Assembly (NCBI RefSeq): GCF_004916895.1
Contig: NZ_SNTZ01000001.1
Span: forward strand, 962,263 to 1,026,262
Direction of reading: 5' to 3'
Length of the DNA: 64,000 nucleotides
Source: Flagellimonas alvinocaridis
Lineage (GTDB): Bacteria; Bacteroidota; Bacteroidia; Flavobacteriales; Flavobacteriaceae
In this document: in pieces, positions 39,352 through 47,319 of the stretch
Position numbering within the stretch: position 1 is the stretch's first letter
Layout of the letters: each line of letters starts with the position of its first letter
Position numbers and translations under genes: made by a program
Notes under the pieces: generated by a model
The model's input: only the letters and a program-made list of their open reading frames with translations
Told to the model about the DNA's origin: nothing
The model's database searches: none

Positions 39352-40491
39352 ATGAAGCTGAAAAAAGCAGATATCCTAAAAGCGTTGGAAAAAATATCCG
39401 CCCCAGGTGAAGGCCAAAATATTGTGGAGAGCGGAGGGGTGACCAATGTCCAAGTCTTTGGTGATGAGGTTGAGGTGGACGTGACCATAAAGAACCCAAG
39501 TCTTCAGGCCAAAAAGAAGACCGAAGTGGAGATTTTGAAGATCATCCATAGCGAAGTCTATGAAAAGGCCAAGATCAAGGTCAACCTAAAGGTTGATGCA
39601 CCTGCCAAACCCAAGGTGAACCAGATAAAGGGAAATCCCATACCAGGAATCCAGAATATCATCGCCGTTGCTTCAGGAAAAGGTGGCGTTGGGAAATCCA
39701 CGGTAACGGCAAACTTGGCGGTTACCTTGGCCAAAATGGGCTTTAAGGTAGGGCTTTTGGATACGGATATCTATGGACCATCCATGCCCATTATGTTTGA
39801 TGTGGCCACAGAGAAGCCCTTGTCTGTCAACGTAAATGGCAAGGCCAAAATGAAGCCCGTTGAAAATTATGGGGTCAAATTGTTGTCCATTGGTTTTTTC
39901 ACAGAACCCAACCAAGCTGTAATTTGGCGTGGCCCCATGGCAGCTAAAGCATTGAATCAGATGATTTTTGATGCCCATTGGGGGGAGTTGGACTTTTTAT
40001 TGTTGGATTTGCCTCCAGGCACCGGTGATATCCACTTAAGTATCATGCAATCCATGCCGGTAACGGGAGCGGTTGTAGTGAGTACCCCACAGGAAATTGC
40101 CTTGGCCGATGCCAGAAAAGGGGTAGCTATGTTCCAACAAGAGGCCATCAATGTTCCGGTTCTGGGAATTGTGGAAAATATGGCCTATTTCACACCAGCA
40201 GAGCTGCCTAACAACAAATACCATATCTTTGGGGAAAATGGGGCCAAAAATTTAGCTGAAGACTTAAAAGTGCCTTTTTTGGGAGAAATTCCCTTGGTAC
40301 AGAGTATCCGTGAAGCCGGAGACGTGGGAAGACCGGCATCATTGCAAACGGCAACCCCAACTGAAGAGGCCTTTGAAGAAATTACAAAAAATGTGGTACA
40401 GGAATTGGTTAGAAGAAATACGGACCTACCTCCCACTGAAGCAATAAAAATTACAACAATGGCTGGTTGTGCCGCCGTCAAAAAGAAATGA
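39352..40491 (+). CDS. mrp: Mrp/NBP35-family Fe-S cluster carrier ATPase
   Basis: ApbC/Mrp ATPases bind and transfer Fe-S clusters in the cytoplasm. The 379-residue protein has an N-terminal DUF59/MIP18-like domain (about residues 1-85) and a deviant Walker A P-loop IIAVASGKGGVGKSTVTAN near residue 107. Then follow DTDIYGPSMP, LLLDLPPGTGDIHLS and PVLGIVENMAYFTP. The usual CxxC pair of the C-terminal region is not clearly visible; MAGCAAVKKK ends the protein. The ATG at 39352 is preferred because the promoter box is upstream of it and the DUF59 domain starts here. It overlaps the NifU-C gene by four bases. Confidence 0.92.
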   Translation: MKLKKADILKALEKISAPGEGQNIVESGGVTNVQVFGDEVEVDVTIKNPSLQAKKKTEVEILKIIHSEVYEKAKIKVNLKVDAPAKPKVNQIKGNPIPGIQNIIAVASGKGGVGKSTVTANLAVTLAKMGFKVGLLDTDIYGPSMPIMFDVATEKPLSVNVNGKAKMKPVENYGVKLLSIGFFTEPNQAVIWRGPMAAKALNQMIFDAHWGELDFLLLDLPPGTGDIHLSIMQSMPVTGAVVVSTPQEIALADARKGVAMFQQEAINVPVLGIVENMAYFTPAELPNNKYHIFGENGAKNLAEDLKVPFLGEIPLVQSIREAGDVGRPASLQTATPTEEAFEEITKNVVQELVRRNTDLPPTEAIKITTMAGCAAVKKK

Positions 40492-40733
40492 GCATGACAT
40501 CAGAAGAAATCAAAAACAATGTTGAAAAAGCCTTGGATGAAATCCGACCTTTTCTTCAAAGTGATGGAGGTGATATCACATTGATCTCAATAGATAATGA
40601 TAGTTCCGTAAAGGTACGGTTAGAAGGAAATTGCATTGGTTGCAGCGTCAATCAAATGACCCTCAAAAGTGGAGTAGAGATGACCATAAAAAAGTATGCT
40701 CCACAAATAGAAGAAGTCATCAATGTGAGCTAG
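40488..40733 (+). CDS. NifU C-terminal-domain Fe-S scaffold
   Basis: An 81-residue NifU-like (Nfu) domain that holds a transient Fe-S cluster for delivery to target proteins. Marks: IRPFLQSDGGDITLISID and the cluster-binding EGNCIGCSVNQMTLKSGVE with its CxxC. It starts at an ATG overlapping the Mrp stop (ATGA); a second ATG six bases on is an alternative. Both products act in the same Fe-S assembly route, so cotranslation is expected. Confidence 0.92.
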   Translation: MSMTSEEIKNNVEKALDEIRPFLQSDGGDITLISIDNDSSVKVRLEGNCIGCSVNQMTLKSGVEMTIKKYAPQIEEVINVS

Positions 40734-40799
40734 CTGACAAAAATCATAAATCCTTACCAAAGCAAGTGGTAATTTGCATCCCTCAAAAATTTTTGTTGA

Positions 40800-41858
40800 A
40801 TGATTAAGACCGATATACTCATTATTGGAGCAGGACCTACGGGTCTTTTTGCTGTTTTTGAAGCGGGCCTATTGCAACTCAAATGCCATTTGATTGATGC
40901 CTTACCCCAGCCAGGGGGCCAATGTTCCGAGATATACCCGAAGAAGCCCATTTATGACATTCCTGGGTATCCTGAAGTATTGGCGGGGGAGTTAGTGGAC
41001 AATCTTATGGAGCAGATTAAGCCCTTTCAGCCCGGATTTACTTTGGGAGAACGGGCCGAAACCATAGAAAAGCAAGAAGATGGCTCTTTTGTGGTCACTA
41101 CCAACAAAGGAACCCAACATCAAGCCCCTGTAGTTGCCATTGCAGGTGGACTGGGAAGTTTTGAGCCTAGAAAACCGTTGTTGGAAAACCTGTCCAAGTA
41201 TGAAGATAATGGAGTGGCCTATATGATCAAGGAGCCTGAAATTTATCGGAATAAAAAGGTATTGATTGCAGGTGGAGGTGATTCTGCACTGGACTGGTCT
41301 ATCTTTTTGGCTGATGTAGCGAATGAAGTCACTTTGGTGCACCGACGCAACGAGTTTAGAGGTGCTTTGGATTCCGTTGAAAAAGTACAGCAACTCAAAA
41401 ACGAAGGGAAGATCAATCTGATTACGCCTGCTGAGGTAGTGGCTTTGCATGGAGCGAATCAACTGGAGAAAGTAACAGTCAAGAATACGGATACGGACCA
41501 AGATATAGATGTTGAGGTAGATTCTTTTATCCCCCTCTTTGGCCTTTCGCCAAAATTGGGTCCCATTGCCAATTGGGGACTCGAAATTGAGAAGAATGCC
41601 ATTAAGGTGGACAATACCTTGGATTATCAGACCAATGTGCCAGGGATTTATGCCATTGGCGATGTAAATACCTACCCAGGGAAATTAAAACTGATTCTTT
41701 GCGGGTTTCACGAAGCCACATTAATGTGCCAAAGTGCCTATCAGCGTATCCACCCTGATAAAAAATATGTAATGAAGTATACAACGGTCGGAGGGGTCAC
41801 TGGTTTTGATGGAAGCAAAAAAGAAGCCCCCAAAGCCGTGGTCAAAGCAATAGATTAA
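40800..41858 (+). CDS. ferredoxin--NADP(+) reductase (thioredoxin-reductase-like)
   Basis: A 352-residue FAD enzyme of the YumC-type ferredoxin/flavodoxin-NADP reductases. The FAD motif is DILIIGAGPTGLFAVFEAG at the N-terminus; the NADP motif is VLIAGGGDSALDWSIFL near residue 155, and the second FAD motif is GIYAIGDVNTYPGKLKLI. The CxxC pair of true thioredoxin reductases is absent, which separates it from TrxB. It is followed 47 bases later by a 2Fe-2S ferredoxin gene, so the two probably exchange electrons. It follows the mrp-nifU-C pair after 66 bases. Confidence 0.92.
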   Translation: MIKTDILIIGAGPTGLFAVFEAGLLQLKCHLIDALPQPGGQCSEIYPKKPIYDIPGYPEVLAGELVDNLMEQIKPFQPGFTLGERAETIEKQEDGSFVVTTNKGTQHQAPVVAIAGGLGSFEPRKPLLENLSKYEDNGVAYMIKEPEIYRNKKVLIAGGGDSALDWSIFLADVANEVTLVHRRNEFRGALDSVEKVQQLKNEGKINLITPAEVVALHGANQLEKVTVKNTDTDQDIDVEVDSFIPLFGLSPKLGPIANWGLEIEKNAIKVDNTLDYQTNVPGIYAIGDVNTYPGKLKLILCGFHEATLMCQSAYQRIHPDKKYVMKYTTVGGVTGFDGSKKEAPKAVVKAID

Positions 41859-41905
41859 CATTGAATTGAAATGCCCTTTTTGGGCTAAGGGAAGTTATCC
41901 TTTTA

Positions 41906-42244
41906 ATGAGTATGAGCGATATCAAGATTACAATTACTGACAGAGAAGGTGTGGCACACGAAGTGGATGCGCCAACAGATATGAACATGAACCTTATGGA
42001 AGTGGTCCGTTCCTATGAATTGGCCCCTGAGGGCACCATAGGGATTTGCGGAGGAATGGCCATGTGTGCTTCCTGCCAGTGCTATGTGCAATCGAACCAT
42101 CAGCTTCCTGAAAAGTCCGATGATGAGGATGCCATGTTGTCCGAGGCCTTTTTTGTGAAGGACAACAGTCGCTTGGGTTGCCAAATCCATATTACCGAAG
42201 ATTTGGACGGCCTTAAAGTAGAGCTCGCCCCTGCTGAAGATTGA
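41906..42244 (+). CDS. 2Fe-2S ferredoxin (adrenodoxin-like)
   Basis: A 112-residue soluble ferredoxin. The cluster ligands fit the adrenodoxin/Isc-type spacing: GICGGMAMCASCQCYV gives Cys-x5-Cys-x2-Cys, and the fourth ligand is in RLGCQIHITEDLDGL about 40 residues further. It transfers electrons, most likely from the upstream reductase, and could feed Fe-S cluster assembly. A second ATG two codons in is an alternative start. Confidence 0.93.
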   Translation: MSMSDIKITITDREGVAHEVDAPTDMNMNLMEVVRSYELAPEGTIGICGGMAMCASCQCYVQSNHQLPEKSDDEDAMLSEAFFVKDNSRLGCQIHITEDLDGLKVELAPAED

Positions 42245-42310
42245 TTCTGTAGCTGACCCGGATTCCGAAAACGAACAAAACCCTATCTTTAGTCTTTCTT
42301 GTATCACAAC

Positions 42311-43345
42311 ATGAGAAAGGCATTACTTTTCCATTTTTTTCTTTTCATATCGATTTTGGGCATGGCCCAAGATCAGTATTTGCAGTTAAGGGCCATAGTT
42401 ACCGATAGTGCCCAAATCTTTACACCGGAACAGCTTAACTCCTTGGCCAGTAAGCTCAACCGTTTTGAGTCGGAGACCACCAATCAGTTGGTGATTCTTA
42501 CCATAAACGAACTGGGCTACGAAACTATAGAAGAATATGCCAATGGCGCATTCAACCAGAATCGGTTGGGACAAGAGGATAAGGACAACGGTATCTTGAT
42601 CCTGTTCTCCAAAAACGACCGTGAAGTGCGCATTGAGGTGGGATATGGTTTGGAACCTTATATTACGGACGCGGTGGCATCACGAATTATCAGGAACACC
42701 ATGATTCCTAGATTTAAGGAGGAAGACTATTTTGGAGGACTGGATTTGGCCACGGACCAAATCATAGAATTTTTGCTTGATCCAGAGGCACTTGAAGAAT
42801 TCAAAAGAAAGATGGAAGAAGATAGTGCCATGCCGCTCTGGGCAAAAATTGTGATGATCTTGTTTCTCTCTGTCTTCGTTTTTGCAGGCGGATTTGTTTT
42901 CTATAAAGGGTATTCGGCACTTATTGAAATGTTCAGGGGGATTTTTATTGGAAAGCTTGGTTTGGTACCGGGGATTTTCATGATCCCCTTTGGGATGCTT
43001 CAAGCTGGTTTTGGATTGGTCTTTATGTTGATGCCCCTGTTTTTCCTTTCCATGTTTCTGGAACTCAATATCAATATTGACCCACTAATGGAAAACCTAT
43101 CATGGCTGTATTATGTGCTTCCTGGCTTTTTTGTTTTCACCATGCTTTTGGCTTTGTTGAAAATAATGTTCAAAGGGAAAGAAGATTTTAAACTCTCATG
43201 GGTAAAATCGGACAGCAGTTACATGAGCAAGACCTTTTCCTCTTCGGGAACCCATTCCTTTGGATCAAGTTCGGGCGGGAGTTCCAGCAGTTTTTCCGGC
43301 GGAGGTGGAAGTTCGGGAGGTGGCGGGGCTAGTGGCAGTTGGTAA
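42311..43345 (+). CDS. TPM-domain membrane protein (YgcG-like)
   Basis: A 344-residue envelope protein. Signal peptide 1-18, a TPM domain at about 25-165 with TDSAQIFTPEQLNSL, TTNQLVILTI and DREVRIEVGYGLEP, then hydrophobic segments at about 180-200, 215-245 and 255-280, and a Gly/Ser-rich tail (GGSSSSFSGGGGSSGGGGAS) ending in Trp. Domain members occur in plant thylakoid TLP18.3 and in bacterial YgcG; phosphatase activity is reported for some. The role in this bacterium is unknown. The low-complexity tail is standard for the family. Confidence 0.85.
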   Translation: MRKALLFHFFLFISILGMAQDQYLQLRAIVTDSAQIFTPEQLNSLASKLNRFESETTNQLVILTINELGYETIEEYANGAFNQNRLGQEDKDNGILILFSKNDREVRIEVGYGLEPYITDAVASRIIRNTMIPRFKEEDYFGGLDLATDQIIEFLLDPEALEEFKRKMEEDSAMPLWAKIVMILFLSVFVFAGGFVFYKGYSALIEMFRGIFIGKLGLVPGIFMIPFGMLQAGFGLVFMLMPLFFLSMFLELNINIDPLMENLSWLYYVLPGFFVFTMLLALLKIMFKGKEDFKLSWVKSDSSYMSKTFSSSGTHSFGSSSGGSSSSFSGGGGSSGGGGASGSW

Positions 43346-43393
43346 ATCAAATTGAAATCCTGTATTTTCACAACATAAACAAACTACCTCAAA

Positions 43394-45556
43394 ATGAGAG
43401 CATTTATCCTAGCTATAGTTTTTGTTCTAATGGCCTGTACGCCAAAGCCAATATCAGAAGTTGAAAAATGGCAGGCCCAAGCAGAAAATATCACCATAAT
43501 CCGTGACGATTTTGGAGTGCCACACATCTACGGAAAAACAGATGCTGACGCTGTTTTTGGACTTCTTTATGCCCAATGTGAGGATGACTTTAACCGAGTG
43601 GAACAGAATTATATCTGGGCTATCGGTCGTTTGGCAGAAGTGGAAGGGGAGGAAGCATTGTATAGCGATCTACGGGCCAAACTATTCATGACCGAGGAAG
43701 AGGCCAAGGCCAATTATGAAGATAGTCCCGAATGGTTGAAAGAATTGTGCAACGCTTTTGCAGATGGTGTCAATTACTATCTGCATACCCACCCCGAAGT
43801 AAAACCCAAATTGCTGACCCGTTTTGAGCCGTGGATGCCCATGTATTTCAGTGAAGGGTCCATTGGTGGGGATATTGAACGTATTTCCATAGAAAAAATC
43901 AAGGCATTTTATGAAAGTGATATGGAAATTCCGGAAATGGAATTGATCAAACAGCAACAAGAAGTGGAAATGGCAGAGCCCCAAGGATCCAACGGTATTG
44001 CAATTTCAGGGGAATTGACGCAATCGGGCAACGCCATGCTCTTGATCAATCCCCATACCTCGTTCTATTTTAGGGGAGAGGTGCATGTGGTGAGCGAAGA
44101 AGGGTTGAATGCCTATGGCGCGGTGACTTGGGGGCAGTTTTTTGTGTATCAAGGGTTTAATGAAAAGACAGGATGGATGCACACATCAACCTATACTGAT
44201 GTGATGGATGAATTCAAGGAAACCTTGGTTAAGAATGATGGCAAGCTTTTCTATGCCTACGGAGAGGAGCTACGCCCTGTAGATTCTCTAGAGACAACAC
44301 TGAAGTACAAAGAGGGGGATACCATAAGGGAGAAGACCTTTCCCATGTACAGGACCCATCACGGGCCCATCACTCACATGGAGGATGGCCAATGGACGGC
44401 AAGTGCCATGATGTGGGAACCCGTAAAAGCCTTGGAGCAGTCCTATATTAGAGCCAAACAGGAGGGGTATGACGGATTCCGCAAGATGATGGACATCCGT
44501 ACCAATTCGTCCAACAATACGGTCTATGCCGATGCTGAGGGTAACATAGCCTACTTTCACGGAAACTTTGTTCCTAAACGGGACACCATTTTTGACTTTA
44601 CCCAACCGGTGGATGGAAGCAATCCCAAAACAGATTGGCAAGGTTTGCACACGGTTGACGAAAATATTTTGGTGTTGAATCCTAAGAATGGTTGGATTCA
44701 AAATTGTAATTCTACCCCTTACACATCGGCTTTGGAATACAGTCCTAAACGGGAAGATTACCCCAAGTACATGTCTCGGGATGAAGAAAATTTCAGAGGG
44801 GTTCATGCTATTGAATTGTTGACTGATAGAAGCGGGTATACCTTGGACAGTTTAATTGAGCTGGCCCATGACCCCTACCTGCCGGCATTTGAGGCCTTGA
44901 TTCCAGGATTGGTAAAAGCCTATGATGCCCGTCCAAAACCAGAATTAAAAGAACCTATAGAAGTTTTACGCCAGTGGGATTTCACTACATCAAAGGAGTC
45001 TGTTGCCATGACCTTGGCGCATTATTATGGAACACGTTGCTATGCAAAAGCTGAAAGGCCAAAAGATAGCTATGCCATGCAGTGGGTGGAATATTGGGGC
45101 AGTGGTTTGCCTAACGAAGAAAAGTTGGCTCTTTTCCAAGAGACCCTTGATCAATTGAAAAACGATTTTGGCACTTGGCAAATGCCTTGGGGAGAGGTAA
45201 ACCGATACCAACGTTTGAATGGGGATATCCGCCAGCCGTTTGATGATACAAAACCTAGCATGCCCATTGGTTTTGCCAGTGGCAGATGGGGGGCTTTGGC
45301 GGCCTATGGGGCACGATATGATAACAACACCAAGAAGATTTATGGGACCCGCGGCAACAGTTTTGTGGCCGTGGTAGAGTTTGGTGATCGGGTAAAGGCC
45401 AAGACCATGCTGGCAGGAGGGCAGAGCGGAGACCCCAACTCGCCACATTTTAATGATCAAGCACTGCGGTATGCCGATATGGAATTTAAAGATGTAGCCT
45501 ATTATAAAGAAGACGTATTGAAAAGGGCCAAACGAACCTATAAACCGGGGGAATAA
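43394..45556 (+). CDS. penicillin-amidase-type acylase lipoprotein
   Basis: A 720-residue Ntn-hydrolase of the penicillin acylase family. The lipobox VLMAC (Cys15) anchors it to a membrane. The alpha subunit region runs to about residue 198, and autoprocessing would expose Ser199 in EPQGSNGIAISGELT as the N-terminal nucleophile. Conserved are DDFGVPHIYGKTDADAVFGLLYAQ near the N-terminus, INPHTSFYFRGEVHVVSEEG, the YADAEGNIAYFHGNFVPKR strand and the SxxN region near GNSFVAVVEFGDR. Substrates of this class include acyl-homoserine lactones and other N-acyl compounds; nothing in the context tells which one. The stop abuts the stop of the convergent gene (TAATTA). Confidence 0.9.
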   Translation: MRAFILAIVFVLMACTPKPISEVEKWQAQAENITIIRDDFGVPHIYGKTDADAVFGLLYAQCEDDFNRVEQNYIWAIGRLAEVEGEEALYSDLRAKLFMTEEEAKANYEDSPEWLKELCNAFADGVNYYLHTHPEVKPKLLTRFEPWMPMYFSEGSIGGDIERISIEKIKAFYESDMEIPEMELIKQQQEVEMAEPQGSNGIAISGELTQSGNAMLLINPHTSFYFRGEVHVVSEEGLNAYGAVTWGQFFVYQGFNEKTGWMHTSTYTDVMDEFKETLVKNDGKLFYAYGEELRPVDSLETTLKYKEGDTIREKTFPMYRTHHGPITHMEDGQWTASAMMWEPVKALEQSYIRAKQEGYDGFRKMMDIRTNSSNNTVYADAEGNIAYFHGNFVPKRDTIFDFTQPVDGSNPKTDWQGLHTVDENILVLNPKNGWIQNCNSTPYTSALEYSPKREDYPKYMSRDEENFRGVHAIELLTDRSGYTLDSLIELAHDPYLPAFEALIPGLVKAYDARPKPELKEPIEVLRQWDFTTSKESVAMTLAHYYGTRCYAKAERPKDSYAMQWVEYWGSGLPNEEKLALFQETLDQLKNDFGTWQMPWGEVNRYQRLNGDIRQPFDDTKPSMPIGFASGRWGALAAYGARYDNNTKKIYGTRGNSFVAVVEFGDRVKAKTMLAGGQSGDPNSPHFNDQALRYADMEFKDVAYYKEDVLKRAKRTYKPGE

Positions 45557-46198
45557 TTATTCGTCTTCCTTGACGATGATCAAACTGGCCCGAGAACCTG
45601 TGGAAAGGTTCCAACGGTTGTTGTGGATAACCTCGCCTTTCTCATCGGCCACCACGACTTGGGCTGTATTGGGTCCGGACGAGCCTTGGTTGAGCGCTTC
45701 AAACTCAATACGATTAAATCCCTTGACCAAATCTACATTGATTCCTTTAAAGGAACCAGTGAGCAAAAGATTGAACTCGACCACTTCTCCATTGACATAG
45801 ATTTTAATACGATCACCATCCACATATTCGTGATCTCGGCACACTATGCCCACAAACTTGGAAGAGGTCTTAAAATCCCCCAAATATTGATCTCCAAAAT
45901 GTTCTTTGGACCCTTTTTTCTCTTTTTCTCCCACTTTTGGATCAATGACCATATCATGCCCTGCTTGTAAAAGTTCCCTATCTGGAAGCATTTTCACGCT
46001 TGGCTTGTCATTTTTGTCTTTAAGGTTTTCGTCAAGAACTGAGGGCATGCGAAGAAGTGTCCCTTGATTGCTAGATTTTATGTCCAAATCGTTTCGTTCA
46101 CCAATCTTTAATGGACGGGTGGTAGGAAGATCGGATTGCGCTTGCAAAACACTGATTCCCAACACTAGACCTAAGAAAGAAAAAACAAGTCTTTTCAT
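45557..46198 (-). CDS. secreted protein of unknown function
   Basis: A 213-residue protein with a signal peptide (1-20, ending LQAQ). The first ~85 mature residues are a charged, probably flexible region (RPLKIGERNDLDIKSSNQG). The C-terminal ~115 residues are beta-rich: FKTSSKFVGIVCRDHEYVDGD, IKIYVNGEVVEFNLLLTG and LVKGFNRIEFEALNQGSSG. The last part reads like a small jelly-roll or Ig-like domain. I do not recognise the family. It is convergent and stop-to-stop with the acylase gene; no operon partner is visible. Confidence 0.75.
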   Translation of the reverse strand: MKRLVFSFLGLVLGISVLQAQSDLPTTRPLKIGERNDLDIKSSNQGTLLRMPSVLDENLKDKNDKPSVKMLPDRELLQAGHDMVIDPKVGEKEKKGSKEHFGDQYLGDFKTSSKFVGIVCRDHEYVDGDRIKIYVNGEVVEFNLLLTGSFKGINVDLVKGFNRIEFEALNQGSSGPNTAQVVVADEKGEVIHNNRWNLSTGSRASLIIVKEDE

Positions 46199-46305
46199 AG
46201 CAAAAAGGGTAAAACGGCTATGATAAAGTTAACAAATACCTTGCCATGAGGGTGATAAATTGAAGTTAAATCGTTGAAAAGCGCATTCGGAAAATGGTAA
46301 TTTTT

Positions 46306-47202
46306 TTAATTGCCCATATAATCCACCAACTTTTCTGGCCCTTCAAGTAATACCCTTACAATCTGTAGTGTACCGTCTGCCTTGGTATCTATATGCCATT
46401 TGATCAATGAGATCTTTCCATTTTCGACCTCTAATCCGGTAATGCTTCTGGGGTGAACACAGCTTCCGTCATTGAAAAATGGAATCTGCCCCGGTTCTGG
46501 AAAGCGCGGTCTATGTGTGTGCCCAACAATGGTAATTTGAAGATTGTTTCGAAGAATCCAGCGTTTTATTCGTTTTTCAATTCTTATGAGCTCCTTGTAA
46601 TTCTTTGCGGGGCTAGTTGGGTCTGCAATGCCAACCACCTGAAGGGGTTTCCAGAGTATACGGACCAAAAAACGTCCAATGCGCCAACACACATAGTTCC
46701 ACCAATCGGCTTGATGTCCGTGTGTACAGAAAAGTTTTTGGCCGGTTTCTGTATGTTTTAAGACTAGGCCTTCGTGGTAAGTGATTCCTTCAAAAAGGGC
46801 CTTGTCCGATCCATCAATAGGTTCAAAATAATGAGACAGGTGCTTGTCTACATAATCTTTGTCCCTATAGACCATATCATGGTTCCCCCAGATCATGTGC
46901 AAACGTTTTTCCAAATGAAACCTACGAAGCAGTTGGTACACATTTTTGTGAGCTTCAAAAATGGAATCGAACCCAATATTTTCCCAAAGCTCGTCGCCGT
47001 CACCCAACTCGCAGTAATGGAACCCTTCTCGATAGTAATGATTTAAGGCATGGAAATAAATATTTCTGTTATTGGCAAAATCATCGGCAAAACTATTGTC
47101 TCCCCTATGGCAATCACTGAATAAAATAAACTTGGAGTCGTCATCAAAAGGAATGACTTTGGCATTTTTGTAGGCCCGATCTAATCTGGCATTGGAGGAC
47201 AT
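46306..47202 (-). CDS. metallophosphoesterase
   Basis: A 298-residue calcineurin-like phosphoesterase without signal peptide. All metal-ligand motifs are present: LFSDCHRGDN (the usual D-x-H), GDGDELWE, IWGNHDMVYRD, CTHGHQADWW and IVGHTHRPRF. It resembles LpxH/UDP-2,3-diacylglucosamine hydrolases in size and pattern, but the substrate cannot be read. The C-terminal ~60 residues form a beta strand extension. It is divergent from the GAF-domain gene, with 117 bases between starts. Confidence 0.9.
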   Translation of the reverse strand: MSSNARLDRAYKNAKVIPFDDDSKFILFSDCHRGDNSFADDFANNRNIYFHALNHYYREGFHYCELGDGDELWENIGFDSIFEAHKNVYQLLRRFHLEKRLHMIWGNHDMVYRDKDYVDKHLSHYFEPIDGSDKALFEGITYHEGLVLKHTETGQKLFCTHGHQADWWNYVCWRIGRFLVRILWKPLQVVGIADPTSPAKNYKELIRIEKRIKRWILRNNLQITIVGHTHRPRFPEPGQIPFFNDGSCVHPRSITGLEVENGKISLIKWHIDTKADGTLQIVRVLLEGPEKLVDYMGN

Positions 47203-47285
47203 GCGATAAATTTTACTAAATATCCTTAAAAATGGCGATTAATCCATAAATATTTCCATTATGAAAAGAAGAGTGGGTGTTTTTG

Positions 47286-47293
47286 TAACTTTG
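47286..47293 (+). promoter_or_regulatory. candidate -7 box of the GAF-domain gene
   Basis: TAACTTTG matches TAnnTTTG exactly and ends 26 bases before the ATG at 47320. Confidence 0.5.
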
Positions 47294-47319
47294 TAAACTA
47301 AACTTCGACCAATAGCTGT

